Below are positions 17,224 through 25,933 of a stretch of 64,000 bases of DNA, piece after piece. Location: positions 1-64,000 of the forward strand of contig JAFLDO010000016.1 of assembly GCA_017302455.1 (NCBI GenBank). The letters are read 5' to 3'. Below the pieces are notes generated by a model that saw nothing but the letters and a program-made list of their open reading frames with translations, did not search any database and had not been told where the DNA came from. Every line of letters starts with the position of its first letter. Position 1 is the stretch's first letter. A program made the translations under genes and the position numbers. The DNA comes from Accumulibacter sp. Lineage in GTDB: Bacteria > Pseudomonadota > Gammaproteobacteria > Burkholderiales > Rhodocyclaceae.

Positions 17224-19160
17224 TTCGCTGCGGGCCAGTCGGTGATGATGGCGGGCTGGTTTATCGGCGCATCGAGAACATTGCGCAGGAACGCCTCAAA
17301 CATCAGGAGGGTCCACAGCGGCGAACTGTAGTCGCGCGCACCCGACTGATGCGCATCAAGGAGGTGTCGCAGATAGTCCTGATTGAACCACCCCGTAGCT
17401 GCCAGACGCGGCCCAAGCACCGCCTCCCGGACACGTTCTCTGAGCGGACCGCGGAACCATCGGGCGAGCGGTACGGCGAAGCCCATCTTCGGGCGATACA
17501 GGATGTCGTTCGACAGGCTGGGCTCCATCGCCTTCTTCAACAGGAACTTGCCTTCCTGGCCATTCACCTTGAGTGAAGAGGGTAGCGTCGCCATCCATTC
17601 GACCAGTTCGTGGTCCATCAAGGGCTCGCGCACCTCCAGTGAGTGCGCCATGCTGGCGCGGTCAACCTTGGTATTGATATCGCCTACCAGGTAAGTCTTG
17701 AGATCGAGATACTGAATCAGCGCCAAGGGATCGTCGGTTGCCGCCCGCCCCGCGTGAAAGCGAAAGACCTCCTCGGCGCTGTATCCCGCGATCTCACTCC
17801 GGAACCGCGGGCTGAAGAGCTCGGTGCGCATCGGACCACGCAGGATGGAGACGGAATGGAAGTAAGCTTCCACCGATGTGCGTGCCATGCCTTCAAAGGT
17901 TGTCTTGGCGCGGAAAATGCGCGGCGCCCAGTCCGCTTTCGGATACACGCGGCCGAGCACGCCAAACACTCGCCGGCGGACGCTCTGCGGCAGCGCCGAG
18001 CGCATGCGCTCTTCCATCAGGTGCAGGCGGTAGCGACGATAGCCACCAAAGGTCTCGTCACCGCCATCGCCCGAGAGCGCGACCGTCACGTGTCTGCGCG
18101 CCAACTGGCACACCCGGTAGGTGGGAATGGCCGAGCTGTCGGCGTAGGGCTCATCGTAGAGCCTGGCCAGGGTGTCGATCAGGTCGAAGTCATCGCTGGC
18201 AACCAGGTCGCAGTGATGGTTGGTACGATAGCGGTCGGCAACCTTCTGAGCAAAACTGGCTTCGTTGAAAGCGGGATCGTCGAAGGCGATCGAACAGGTG
18301 TTTACCGGGTCGGCCGAGAGACCGGCCATCAGTGCGACGACGGCACTCGAGTCGACACCGCCGGACAGAAAAGCCCCGAGGGGTACTTCCGAAATCATGC
18401 GCAGGCGAATCGACTCGGTCAGCTTGTCGTTGAGTTGAGCACAGGCCTCCTCGACAGTGCACGCACTGCCCAGACTGAAGCGAACGTCCCAATACTCCTT
18501 GGGCTCCCCGACCGGCTCGCCGCGCCGCAGGGTCAGCGTGTGGGCAGGTGGCAGCTTCTTCGCCTGCCGAAAGATCGTTCGCGGTTCGGCCACGTAACCC
18601 AGAGCAAAGTACTCTTCGACGGCCAGCGGATCAATGTCGCGCACCAGCCCACCGTGGGCGAGCAGAGACTTGAGTTCCGAGCCAAAGACGAAGAAACCAT
18701 CGGCCAGGAGGGCGTAGTAGAGCGGCTTGACGGCAAGCCGATCACGCGCGAGAAACAGCGTGTCGCGGTTGCGGTCCCAGAGGGCAAAGGCGAACATGCC
18801 GCGAAAACGGCGAACGCATGCCTCACCCCAGGCCTCCCAGGCGTGCACGATGACCTCCGTGTCACTGCGGGTATGAAAGATGTGGCCGAGCGCCTGCAAC
18901 TCGGGAATCAGTTCCTGATAGTTGTAGATCTCGCCGTTGAAAACCACGCAGACGGTCTGATCCTCGTTGTAGAGCGGCTGCTGGCCAGTCGACAGGTCGA
19001 TGATTGACAGCCTTCGGTGCCCCAGGCCGACACCTGCTTCCAGATGAAGACCGCCTTCATCGGGGCCACGATGGTGCTGCGATTCGTTCATGCGCGTGAG
19101 CACTGCACGATCTATCTCACGTCGGCCACGAGTGTCGAAAATTCCGGTAATGCCGCACAT
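17220..19160 (-). CDS. Exosortase A system amidotransferase (asparagine synthase-like, TIGR03108-like)
   Basis: 646 residues. Cys2 nucleophile (MCGITGIFDT), RGPDEGG and NGEIYNYQEL glutaminase motifs, PP-loop SGGVDSS at 266-272, and a synthetase domain with YADSSAIPTYRVCQLARR and GDGGDETFGGYRRYR. The position between the second and third exosortase A-type glycosyltransferases is the usual one for the 'amidotransferase 1' family. Probable role is glutamine-dependent amidation of a sugar carboxylate in the EPS precursor. It is a clear paralogue of 14068-15993 but with distinct sequence, so the two likely have different substrates. A 122-bp gap separates it from the next gene upstream. Confidence 0.88.
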   Translation of the reverse strand: MCGITGIFDTRGRREIDRAVLTRMNESQHHRGPDEGGLHLEAGVGLGHRRLSIIDLSTGQQPLYNEDQTVCVVFNGEIYNYQELIPELQALGHIFHTRSDTEVIVHAWEAWGEACVRRFRGMFAFALWDRNRDTLFLARDRLAVKPLYYALLADGFFVFGSELKSLLAHGGLVRDIDPLAVEEYFALGYVAEPRTIFRQAKKLPPAHTLTLRRGEPVGEPKEYWDVRFSLGSACTVEEACAQLNDKLTESIRLRMISEVPLGAFLSGGVDSSAVVALMAGLSADPVNTCSIAFDDPAFNEASFAQKVADRYRTNHHCDLVASDDFDLIDTLARLYDEPYADSSAIPTYRVCQLARRHVTVALSGDGGDETFGGYRRYRLHLMEERMRSALPQSVRRRVFGVLGRVYPKADWAPRIFRAKTTFEGMARTSVEAYFHSVSILRGPMRTELFSPRFRSEIAGYSAEEVFRFHAGRAATDDPLALIQYLDLKTYLVGDINTKVDRASMAHSLEVREPLMDHELVEWMATLPSSLKVNGQEGKFLLKKAMEPSLSNDILYRPKMGFAVPLARWFRGPLRERVREAVLGPRLAATGWFNQDYLRHLLDAHQSGARDYSSPLWTLLMFEAFLRNVLDAPINQPAIITDWPAAK

Positions 19161-19282
19161 GGTTGCTGCCCGTCTTCTTGTAGTCTGTTGAAAGTCGACG
19201 ACTAGATGGAAACATCAGCCGCCCGAATGTTGGCGATGGTCAAACCCAAGCGTGGCATTGACCGAGCCAGGGTGACTGCGCA

Positions 19283-20443
19283 CTACCCAGCCGCCGATAG
19301 CTGATCGCAGAATTCCTCATACACGGCTTGGTAAGCGGCCAGCATCGTCGCCAGGCTGAAGTGTCGGACAGCCAGTTCCCGCGCGTTCTCGCCGTGCATC
19401 CGCAGCAGTGCCCGGTCGCCGATATACTCGGTCAACAACCGGGTCAGTGCTGCAACGTCACCCGGCACAAACAACCGGCCGTTGACACCCTCGGAAACCA
19501 GTTCGACGTTGCCGCCGGTCGCAGTTGCCACCAATGGCAGGCCCGTGGCCATGGCCTCCAGGAGTGTGTTCGAGATCCCCTCGGCCAGCGAAGGCAGGAC
19601 AAAGATATCAAAGGCGCGTAGAAGCGCGTCGACGTGACTGACGTTTCCTGGAAACCACGTCAGCGCGGCTATGCCCAGTGCGTCGGCAAGCTGCATCAGC
19701 GCACCTCGCAAGGGCCCATCGCCGACTATCACCAGTCTGGTCGTCGTCGCCACTTCGCCACCGTTATGCACCAAGGCTGCAAACGCCCGGACTAACGTTT
19801 CCTGATCCTTTACTGCCTGTATCCGACCGACGGTAGCGACAACGATCGAATCCGGGGCGAGGAATCCGTCCGGAAAGAACTCGTGCGAGCGCATCGATGG
19901 CGGCGAGAAACGCACCGTATCGACACCATTCACGATCCTGGTCACCCGTGCCGAGGGAATGCGTACCCGTTGCACCAGATAGTTCCTCAAATCGCTCGAC
20001 ACCGTGATGTAGCGGTCGACCAGCGGCGAGTGCAGCCGCCGAAGCACGGCCGGCTTGATCCTTTGTCCGTTGAGGTCGCTGACATCCCAGCCGTGCTCGC
20101 CGTGGATACAGTGTGGGACCCCGGCAAGTCGGGCCGGCAACAGGGCATCTAAACCGGACTGGTTGCGCGAATGCACAATGGTTGGCTTCATCTGACGGCA
20201 CAGGCGGTAAAGCCCTTGCCTGAGCCGCCAGATCCCGGTGCGCGAGCGGTGAAAGGCCACGACCGGCGTATCTGCGCGAGTCAAGCGCAGGCGGAAATCC
20301 GAAAAATCCTCGACGCACGCCACCGCGTGCCGGAAGCGTGATTCTGGCAGATGGTTGATTAGGTTGACCAAGCCGTTCTCCATTCCTCCCGTAACCAAGT
20401 GATGGATGACATGCAGGATAAGGGGTCGGACCTCGTGACTCAT
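19283..20443 (-). CDS. Exosortase A system glycosyltransferase (TIGR03088-like)
   Basis: 386-residue GT4 enzyme. Early motif HVIHHLVTGGMENGLVNLIN is typical of the second exosortase A-associated transferase family. The middle has CIHGEHGWDVSDLNGQ and the donor domain has TVGRIQAVKDQETLVRAF, LVIVGDGPLRGAL and SNTLLEAMATGLPLVATATG. ATG 20443 is chosen because it overlaps the preceding stop (ATGA) and gives the usual N-terminus; the frame extends to 20647 only inside the upstream gene. Confidence 0.88.
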   Translation of the reverse strand: MSHEVRPLILHVIHHLVTGGMENGLVNLINHLPESRFRHAVACVEDFSDFRLRLTRADTPVVAFHRSRTGIWRLRQGLYRLCRQMKPTIVHSRNQSGLDALLPARLAGVPHCIHGEHGWDVSDLNGQRIKPAVLRRLHSPLVDRYITVSSDLRNYLVQRVRIPSARVTRIVNGVDTVRFSPPSMRSHEFFPDGFLAPDSIVVATVGRIQAVKDQETLVRAFAALVHNGGEVATTTRLVIVGDGPLRGALMQLADALGIAALTWFPGNVSHVDALLRAFDIFVLPSLAEGISNTLLEAMATGLPLVATATGGNVELVSEGVNGRLFVPGDVAALTRLLTEYIGDRALLRMHGENARELAVRHFSLATMLAAYQAVYEEFCDQLSAAG

Positions 20444-22026
20444 ACGAGTCCAACGCACTCGAACAGAAACGCCTGGTCCGAGAATGCCCAGTTGATACCG
20501 CGGCGGAGGACATTGAATCGCTCCACACCACGAAGGTTGGTCCCTCCATACGCGGCAAGGCAGCCCGAATAGCCTGCGCGCTTGACCATCTCGAGACGCT
20601 CCGGGGTCATGTGCTGCTTGCCGCCGTAGGGATACGCAAAAATGCACTCCTTCACCCCCAATTCACGCCGCAGATCAGCCAGCGACCGATCGAGTTCATC
20701 GCTGACCACATCCACGGGCTCCAACGCGCAGTCGATGTGATTGACCGTATGCGAGCCGATGGTAAACCCCGCGGAATGCATCTCTCTCAGATGCTCCCAC
20801 TGCATCATCGGAATGACCGGATTGCCGCGACGTATGTCGTGAGGGAAGCGATTGTTGCTGTTGACGATGCCGGTCGACACGAAAAAGGCAGCAGGTATTT
20901 CGTGCCGCAGGAGGCTGGGTACGGCGTTGATGTAGTTGTCGAGGTAGCCATCGTCGAAGGTCACGCAGACAAGGGGTCTTGACGATCGTTCAATGGTCTG
21001 GGAAGCGAGCACCTCTTCGATCGAAAGCACACGGCAATGCCGCCGCAACAGGGCCATCTGCCGCTCGAATTGTTCAGTTCCGACGGTAAGGTTATCGCGG
21101 ACGGCATCGCTGACCCGATGGTACAGCAGCACGGTGATTCTTGGTCCCACGAGTGCGTGCACCCCGGCGCGCCAGATCAGGCGGGAGCCAATACTCAGTA
21201 CCGACTTCGCAACACGCCTAGCAAGCGCCGCGCGCTCCGGCTGCAGCGCGAGAAGCTTGTCGTTCAAGGCGGCCATCTGCGCCAACGTGGGCTTGCGATA
21301 AGTCCGGCCACCTGGGCGCTGTGGTGTCGCGGGACGCATTCCCTTGAAGATCTCGCCGATTACGTGCCGCATCAGTTCGACCCCGATCTCATCGAGACGT
21401 AACTGCAACCCTCGGAAGGTCGAGTACTTCTCGCGCTCGACAACCGTCTCGGCCGCCACCTCGCCCGTATCGAGCCGGTCGTCCACCCAATGCACCGTGC
21501 ACCCGACTGACTCTTCGTCATTCCACAGTTCCCAGAATGCAGGCGGCATCCCCCGGTAGTCCGGCACCTTGCCCTTGTGCAAGTTGACTGTACCCACGGC
21601 CGGAATGGCGAAGAGCTCGCGCCGAAGAATCGGGGCGGCAAGCGACAGGCCGACGTGCGGCTGGAAGGCACGCACGTCGTCAATCGTTTCCCTCGCGTGA
21701 ATGTCCACAACCTTGAGCACACGCAGGTTGGGACGGGCTGCCAAGGCCGCCATCGAGAATTCGGCACCCGGGCCGCAACTCTCGCCCGCGTGCGTAGAAG
21801 GCGTAAAGACCCGTTGCCACAGATCAGCCAACTGGTATGGAATCCAGCGCCAGCCGTTGCGGCGCATGTTTCGCCACTGGTTACGCAATAGCTGAGCAGG
21901 CGTCCTGCGTGGCGAGTGCAAGACTACGAGCCACGACAGGCCCGGGATCGACCGGTCAATCTCGACAATGCCTTTCCGCACAGAAAAAGCCAAGTTGCCA
22001 GTAAAGACAACTATCCTTCTATTCAT
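20440..22026 (-). CDS. Formyltransferase-polysaccharide deacetylase fusion protein
   Basis: About 528 residues in two domains. The N-terminal half is a formyl_trans_N fold with the conserved site: Asn148-Leu-His150 in NLHKGKVPDYRG and Asp186 in RLDTGEVA, the same Asn/His/Asp set as methionyl-tRNA and sugar N-formyltransferases. The C-terminal half is a NodB-type deacetylase with TFDDG (356-360) and GSHTVNH (424-430), the metal-binding Asp and two His, plus YPYGG. The pairing suggests removal of an acetyl group from an amino sugar and its replacement by formyl, though deacetylases usually act in the periplasm and formyltransferases in the cytosol; no signal peptide is seen. ATG 22026 gives the family start NRRIVVFTG. 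Confidence 0.85.
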   Translation of the reverse strand: MNRRIVVFTGNLAFSVRKGIVEIDRSIPGLSWLVVLHSPRRTPAQLLRNQWRNMRRNGWRWIPYQLADLWQRVFTPSTHAGESCGPGAEFSMAALAARPNLRVLKVVDIHARETIDDVRAFQPHVGLSLAAPILRRELFAIPAVGTVNLHKGKVPDYRGMPPAFWELWNDEESVGCTVHWVDDRLDTGEVAAETVVEREKYSTFRGLQLRLDEIGVELMRHVIGEIFKGMRPATPQRPGGRTYRKPTLAQMAALNDKLLALQPERAALARRVAKSVLSIGSRLIWRAGVHALVGPRITVLLYHRVSDAVRDNLTVGTEQFERQMALLRRHCRVLSIEEVLASQTIERSSRPLVCVTFDDGYLDNYINAVPSLLRHEIPAAFFVSTGIVNSNNRFPHDIRRGNPVIPMMQWEHLREMHSAGFTIGSHTVNHIDCALEPVDVVSDELDRSLADLRRELGVKECIFAYPYGGKQHMTPERLEMVKRAGYSGCLAAYGGTNLRGVERFNVLRRGINWAFSDQAFLFECVGLV

Positions 22027-22342
22027 CGCAGGTACTGCCTCCGCTGCATTCCTTGGCACGGTGAGAACCCGGCTCCTCGACGAGCACATTCCTCAGGGAC
22101 AAGCCCGGGAATCGAGGTCGCGAAGCGCCAACGGCTCCCCGAGAGGGCAGCAGTGTCGGAGAGACAAAGACTGACAACCGCCCGGCAAGAGAATCATCCA
22201 CTACACGGCGCGCCTGTGCCATGTCATTCGTCACGAACGAGCGTCTTCGAATGGATCCACCTCGCTGGCGAGGCCTCGGCGCTGCCAGGACCAGAACCGC
22301 CGTTCGCAGCTAACGACCTGCCAGAGCGAATCACCTCCCCAG
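22027..22342. other. 316-bp intergenic stretch after the exosortase gene
   Basis: No gene with recognisable coding features was found between the exosortase stop and the fusion gene start. Short minus-strand frames here do not resemble any family I know. In many exosortase A loci a small hydrolase gene sits in this part of the cluster; nothing like it is visible here. Confidence 0.4.
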
Positions 22343-23890
22343 TCATCGGCCCGCCATCGTCTGCCGCAGTGAAGTGTCGATCGCCGGCCCCGCCGCACGG
22401 ACAAAGTCCTCGAGCACGGCCCCCCCTTCCCGCGCTTGGTTCTGCGCTATGTGGAGAATGATCACTGCCGAATCGTCGCCCTTGCCCGTCAACCGCGACA
22501 GCGCTGTGTACACCTTGGCCACGAAGTCGCTGGACGTCCACTGTCCGTTGACCCAGTACCACTGCCAGACGACCAGCCGCCCACCATCAAGCGCACGCAA
22601 CTCGGCCTCGCGTATCCTGACTACCTGCTGGTTGAACTCGAGGTCGCGCGTCCCAGCAGCCGTTCTTGTCCACACGGGGTCGTCGTTGCTGACCAGAACG
22701 TTCGCCGAACTGACCAGTTTGTGCTGCTGATCCTGGTTGCGGTAATAGGCAAGAAACACTCCGACCACACGCCCATCGCGCTCAAAGGCTTCCTGGCGAC
22801 TGGCCGCCGGGTTCTCGAACTTTGGCCGCCAATCATCGTTGCCGCCGGGGACTGTCTGCCAGCCGTGGATCGGTCCGAGCGGGGCAAGCTGGCTGACGGG
22901 CGGAGCCACATGATGCTCGAGCTGCCACTGGGCCAGCGGCCAGACGGCCGCCACGAGGACCGTCGCCACCGCCGCACCCAGGGAGTACGACCGGGCCGCG
23001 ACCCCAGTCGTCGGCTGCGGTGTTGGCGCCGCTGCCGGCAGTTCGTCCTCGCGCCAGCGCGCACCAATCCAGAACATCGCCATGATCACGATGCCGAAGA
23101 AGACCCAGCCATAGACCAGATGGTCAACGCCGACGGCCAGCTTGTTCCCCGACAGGTGACCGAGCATGACGATCATGTAGGCGCGCGCCCAGTTGGCGAC
23201 GATCGGCACAGCGACGGAAACACAGATGAAGATCGCTCGCCGGCGCGCCGAGTGATAGGTGAGATAGGCAAAGAGGGTTCCGACCGTTACCGAAGCGATG
23301 AGATAACGAACACCACTGCACGCCTCGACCACCGACCAGCTGCCAGTGGGAATCACGAAGCGCAGGCCTTCGGCGTGCACGGGTATGCCGGAAAGCCGCA
23401 AGCCGAGGATGGTGACCTGCGCCGTCCAGTCCATCAGCTTGGGCATTGCAAAGTCGCCGAAGGGAACGGCAAAGAACAGGAAGAGCAGCGGAAAGGTGAC
23501 CGCTCGCGCAACCTCCCAGCCGAGCACCGCAGGCACCGCCAGAACCAGCATGAAGGTCAGGGCGAACTGCGAGACTACATTGGCTGCCGAGAGCTCGCCG
23601 AGAAGCCAGGCGCAGCCGGCACCGGCAAACAGGGCGACCGCCAGATAGCTGTGTCCGGGCGCCAGGACGGCGATGCTGGAACGTTTCCGCCAGATCAGCC
23701 ACAAGGCAATCGGCGGGACAATGAAGCCGTGCGCATAGGTGTCCGAACGCAGCCAGATAGCGGCCATCGCCAGGACGGTTTCACGACAAAGCACCAGGAT
23801 CAGTACCAAGGTGCATACCAGGGCCGGCAAAGCCACTCGCCACCCCGGATGCGTGGCAGACGATGTCGGTCTCGGTGCTGACGTATTCAT
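22343..23890 (-). CDS. xrtA: Exosortase A with fused EpsI domain
   Basis: About 515 residues. The N-terminal part is an eight-helix exosortase with the proposed catalytic Cys191 in VVEACSGVRYLIAS, Arg236 in NWARAYMIVMLGHLS and His257 in VGVDHLVYGW. After a linker and one more helix the C-terminal ~210 residues form the soluble EpsI domain (GWQTVPGGNDDWRP, AYYRNQDQQHKLVSS, VVWQWYWVNG). Exosortase A sorts PEP-CTERM proteins at the inner membrane and is genetically tied to EPS production. No PEP-CTERM protein was noticed in this window. ATG 23890 chosen over 23917 because it gives the usual short cytoplasmic N-terminus. Confidence 0.93.
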   Translation of the reverse strand: MNTSAPRPTSSATHPGWRVALPALVCTLVLILVLCRETVLAMAAIWLRSDTYAHGFIVPPIALWLIWRKRSSIAVLAPGHSYLAVALFAGAGCAWLLGELSAANVVSQFALTFMLVLAVPAVLGWEVARAVTFPLLFLFFAVPFGDFAMPKLMDWTAQVTILGLRLSGIPVHAEGLRFVIPTGSWSVVEACSGVRYLIASVTVGTLFAYLTYHSARRRAIFICVSVAVPIVANWARAYMIVMLGHLSGNKLAVGVDHLVYGWVFFGIVIMAMFWIGARWREDELPAAAPTPQPTTGVAARSYSLGAAVATVLVAAVWPLAQWQLEHHVAPPVSQLAPLGPIHGWQTVPGGNDDWRPKFENPAASRQEAFERDGRVVGVFLAYYRNQDQQHKLVSSANVLVSNDDPVWTRTAAGTRDLEFNQQVVRIREAELRALDGGRLVVWQWYWVNGQWTSSDFVAKVYTALSRLTGKGDDSAVIILHIAQNQAREGGAVLEDFVRAAGPAIDTSLRQTMAGR

Positions 23891-23972
23891 GGTGTCGCTT
23901 TCAGCAGGGAAGTGCAATCGGAGGTCATCGATTCGGCACGATCACCGTGGCAACAAACTACCACCGCCGGGG

Positions 23973-25058
23973 TCAGGCCAGATTGCGTACGATGAAGGGC
24001 CCGAGCCAATTGGCCAGTCCGACCGGCAGCCTCCGCCAGGTGTCGATCAGCAGACGGTACTTGGCGTTCGCCGGATTGTTCTGCGGCACGGAATCGCGCC
24101 GGTAAAGGCAGTACTCGTAGAACAGGGGCTGCGGCTCGAAGCCCCAGTTCTTCTTGAAGGCATAGGAACCGGTGCCCTGCTTGCTGCGGCCATAATCGAA
24201 AACCTTCAGCCCGCGCTCGCAGGAACGGCGCATCAGCTCCCAGTACTTGAAATCGTTTGCCGCGAGTTCACGGGCCGAGATTTCGTCGCCTGCGTAATAG
24301 GGCAGGACTTCGTCGCGAAAATAGAAGCTGAGGACGCTGCTCAACGGACGCCCGCTTCCCTCGACGACGGTAAGGATCTCGCAATCGGCGCCGAACACCT
24401 GCTGCAGCGCCTCGAAGTAGCGTCTGGAAAAGGCAGGCGTTCCGTGGCGATGAACGTTGTCGGCATAGAGGGCGAAGAAGCGCCGGCAATCACTATCGAT
24501 CTCGCTGCTCAAGCCGTTCTTGATGCCCTTGCGGACCATCGCACGTTGCTTCCGCGGAATCGCCTGCATGTTGGCTTCGACATCCGGTGCAAGGTCTTTG
24601 CGAAACCTGACATAGAGATCCTGTAGCGGCCACTCGGCGTGGCGTCGCCGGACGTTGCGCAGCTCCAGGTGGGCGACTCCCAGTTGCCTGGCGAGGGCCT
24701 GCGCCTCCCGTTCCAGCGCCTCCACCGCCGCCGCGCTGGCTGCTGCCACGCCGCCATAGACGGCGAACGGCAACGAGGTCAGCGAGTTTCCGAACAGGAG
24801 ACTCTTCACTTGCGCCAGCGGCAGAACACCCTCGATAAGGCCGGCGCGCTCCGCATAGAGGAAGTAGGTGCGATGACGAAAGACCTCGCTGACAATCCTC
24901 TGCCATCCGGCCTTGTGGAAGAAGCTGGCTTCCGGGCACGCGTCAACAAAAGCATCCCAACGTGCCACCGCAACGCGGTCGTCAGAACTCAGGTGGCGGA
25001 TGGCCAGTGGCGCACTCGCCGCCGTCAGCCCGACAGCATCTTCGCCGGTCGTTCTCAT
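23973..25058 (-). CDS. FemAB-like protein, exosortase A-associated
   Basis: 361 residues of the FemAB/GNAT-like acetyltransferase_6 type, in the family recalled as TIGR03019. Visible landmarks are CPEASFFHKAGWQRIV near the N-terminus, RKQRAMVRKGIKNGL in the middle (basic substrate-binding region), and DFGRS-like FDYGRSKQGTGSYAFKKNWG near the C-terminus. FemAB proteins transfer amino acids from aminoacyl-tRNA to peptidoglycan; the EPS-associated branch is thought to modify sugars or glycans but the reaction is unknown. Start overlaps the upstream deacetylase stop by 4 bp. The 82-bp gap to xrtA is one of the larger gaps inside the operon. Confidence 0.88.
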   Translation of the reverse strand: MRTTGEDAVGLTAASAPLAIRHLSSDDRVAVARWDAFVDACPEASFFHKAGWQRIVSEVFRHRTYFLYAERAGLIEGVLPLAQVKSLLFGNSLTSLPFAVYGGVAAASAAAVEALEREAQALARQLGVAHLELRNVRRRHAEWPLQDLYVRFRKDLAPDVEANMQAIPRKQRAMVRKGIKNGLSSEIDSDCRRFFALYADNVHRHGTPAFSRRYFEALQQVFGADCEILTVVEGSGRPLSSVLSFYFRDEVLPYYAGDEISARELAANDFKYWELMRRSCERGLKVFDYGRSKQGTGSYAFKKNWGFEPQPLFYEYCLYRRDSVPQNNPANAKYRLLIDTWRRLPVGLANWLGPFIVRNLA

Positions 25059-25933
25059 ACGCTCCCCACCGGCACCTGGGCATGATCAACAAGAAACACT
25101 TCGTCCATTCGGCCCCACTTGAAGTCCGCGAGCAATCGCCGGAGTCGGCCTTCGGTGTGCTGCAGGTTGACGTAATGGCGAAAGCGCGTCTTGGCACTGA
25201 TGCCGGGAATCCGCGGCTGTCCGGCGTCGATCTCCCAGGGATGGAAATAGAAGATCGCCGCCTGCCGATCCAGTTCATTGACTTTTTGCAGCAGCCACCG
25301 CGACAGTGGATACGGCAGCAGCCGGAAGTAGCCGCCACCGCTGGCCGGCCAGTTGCGGTTGAAGAAGCGAGCCGTGGTCACCGGCAGTTCGAGCAGGCCG
25401 GAGCGCACCCGGTGCGCGAAACGCGGTGCGTCCGGCATGCCGTAGTGATCATGGCGGATGGGGTAAATGCTCGAACTGTAGCGATAACCCGCTCGCTCCA
25501 GGCAATCGAAGGCCCACAGATTGCCCGCACCGATCGAGAAACTCGGTGCCCGGTAGCCCTTGACTTCATGGCCGGAGATGTCTTCGAGCATTTTCTTCGC
25601 GCGCCCGACGTCAGCGGAGAAATCCGCAGCATTCAGATCGCTCGCGCGCTCGTGGCCGTAGCCGTGACTGGCCACTTCATGACCGCCGTGAACGATACGG
25701 CGCACGAGATGTGGGTAACGCTCGGCGATCCAGCCAAGCGTGAAGAACGTCGCCCTCGTCTGCCGCTCATCGAGCATTTGGAGAATCCGGTCGACATTTC
25801 GCTCGACCCGGCACTCGCGACTATCCCATTGATCGCGCGGGATATAGGGAGCAAGCGCGGAGACCTGGAAGTAGTCTTCGACGTCGATCGTCAGTGCATT
25901 GGTGATCGGCTGTCTGGGCATTTCTCGCGTCAC
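25055..25933 (-). CDS. Polysaccharide deacetylase, exosortase A-associated (DUF3473)
   Basis: 292 residues, NodB homology domain with ALTIDVEDYFQVSA as motif 1 (Asp-Glu-Asp variant typical of this family), RATFFTLGWIAERYP, and SHGYGHERASDL as the His-containing motif 2. The C-terminal region has FYFHPWEIDAGQPR, the family-specific DUF3473 part. It is likely to N-deacetylate amino sugars of the exopolysaccharide. The first start is GTG 25933, overlapping the epimerase stop (GTGA); ATG 25921 is an alternative. No signal peptide is apparent. Confidence 0.88.
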   Translation of the reverse strand: MTREMPRQPITNALTIDVEDYFQVSALAPYIPRDQWDSRECRVERNVDRILQMLDERQTRATFFTLGWIAERYPHLVRRIVHGGHEVASHGYGHERASDLNAADFSADVGRAKKMLEDISGHEVKGYRAPSFSIGAGNLWAFDCLERAGYRYSSSIYPIRHDHYGMPDAPRFAHRVRSGLLELPVTTARFFNRNWPASGGGYFRLLPYPLSRWLLQKVNELDRQAAIFYFHPWEIDAGQPRIPGISAKTRFRHYVNLQHTEGRLRRLLADFKWGRMDEVFLVDHAQVPVGSV

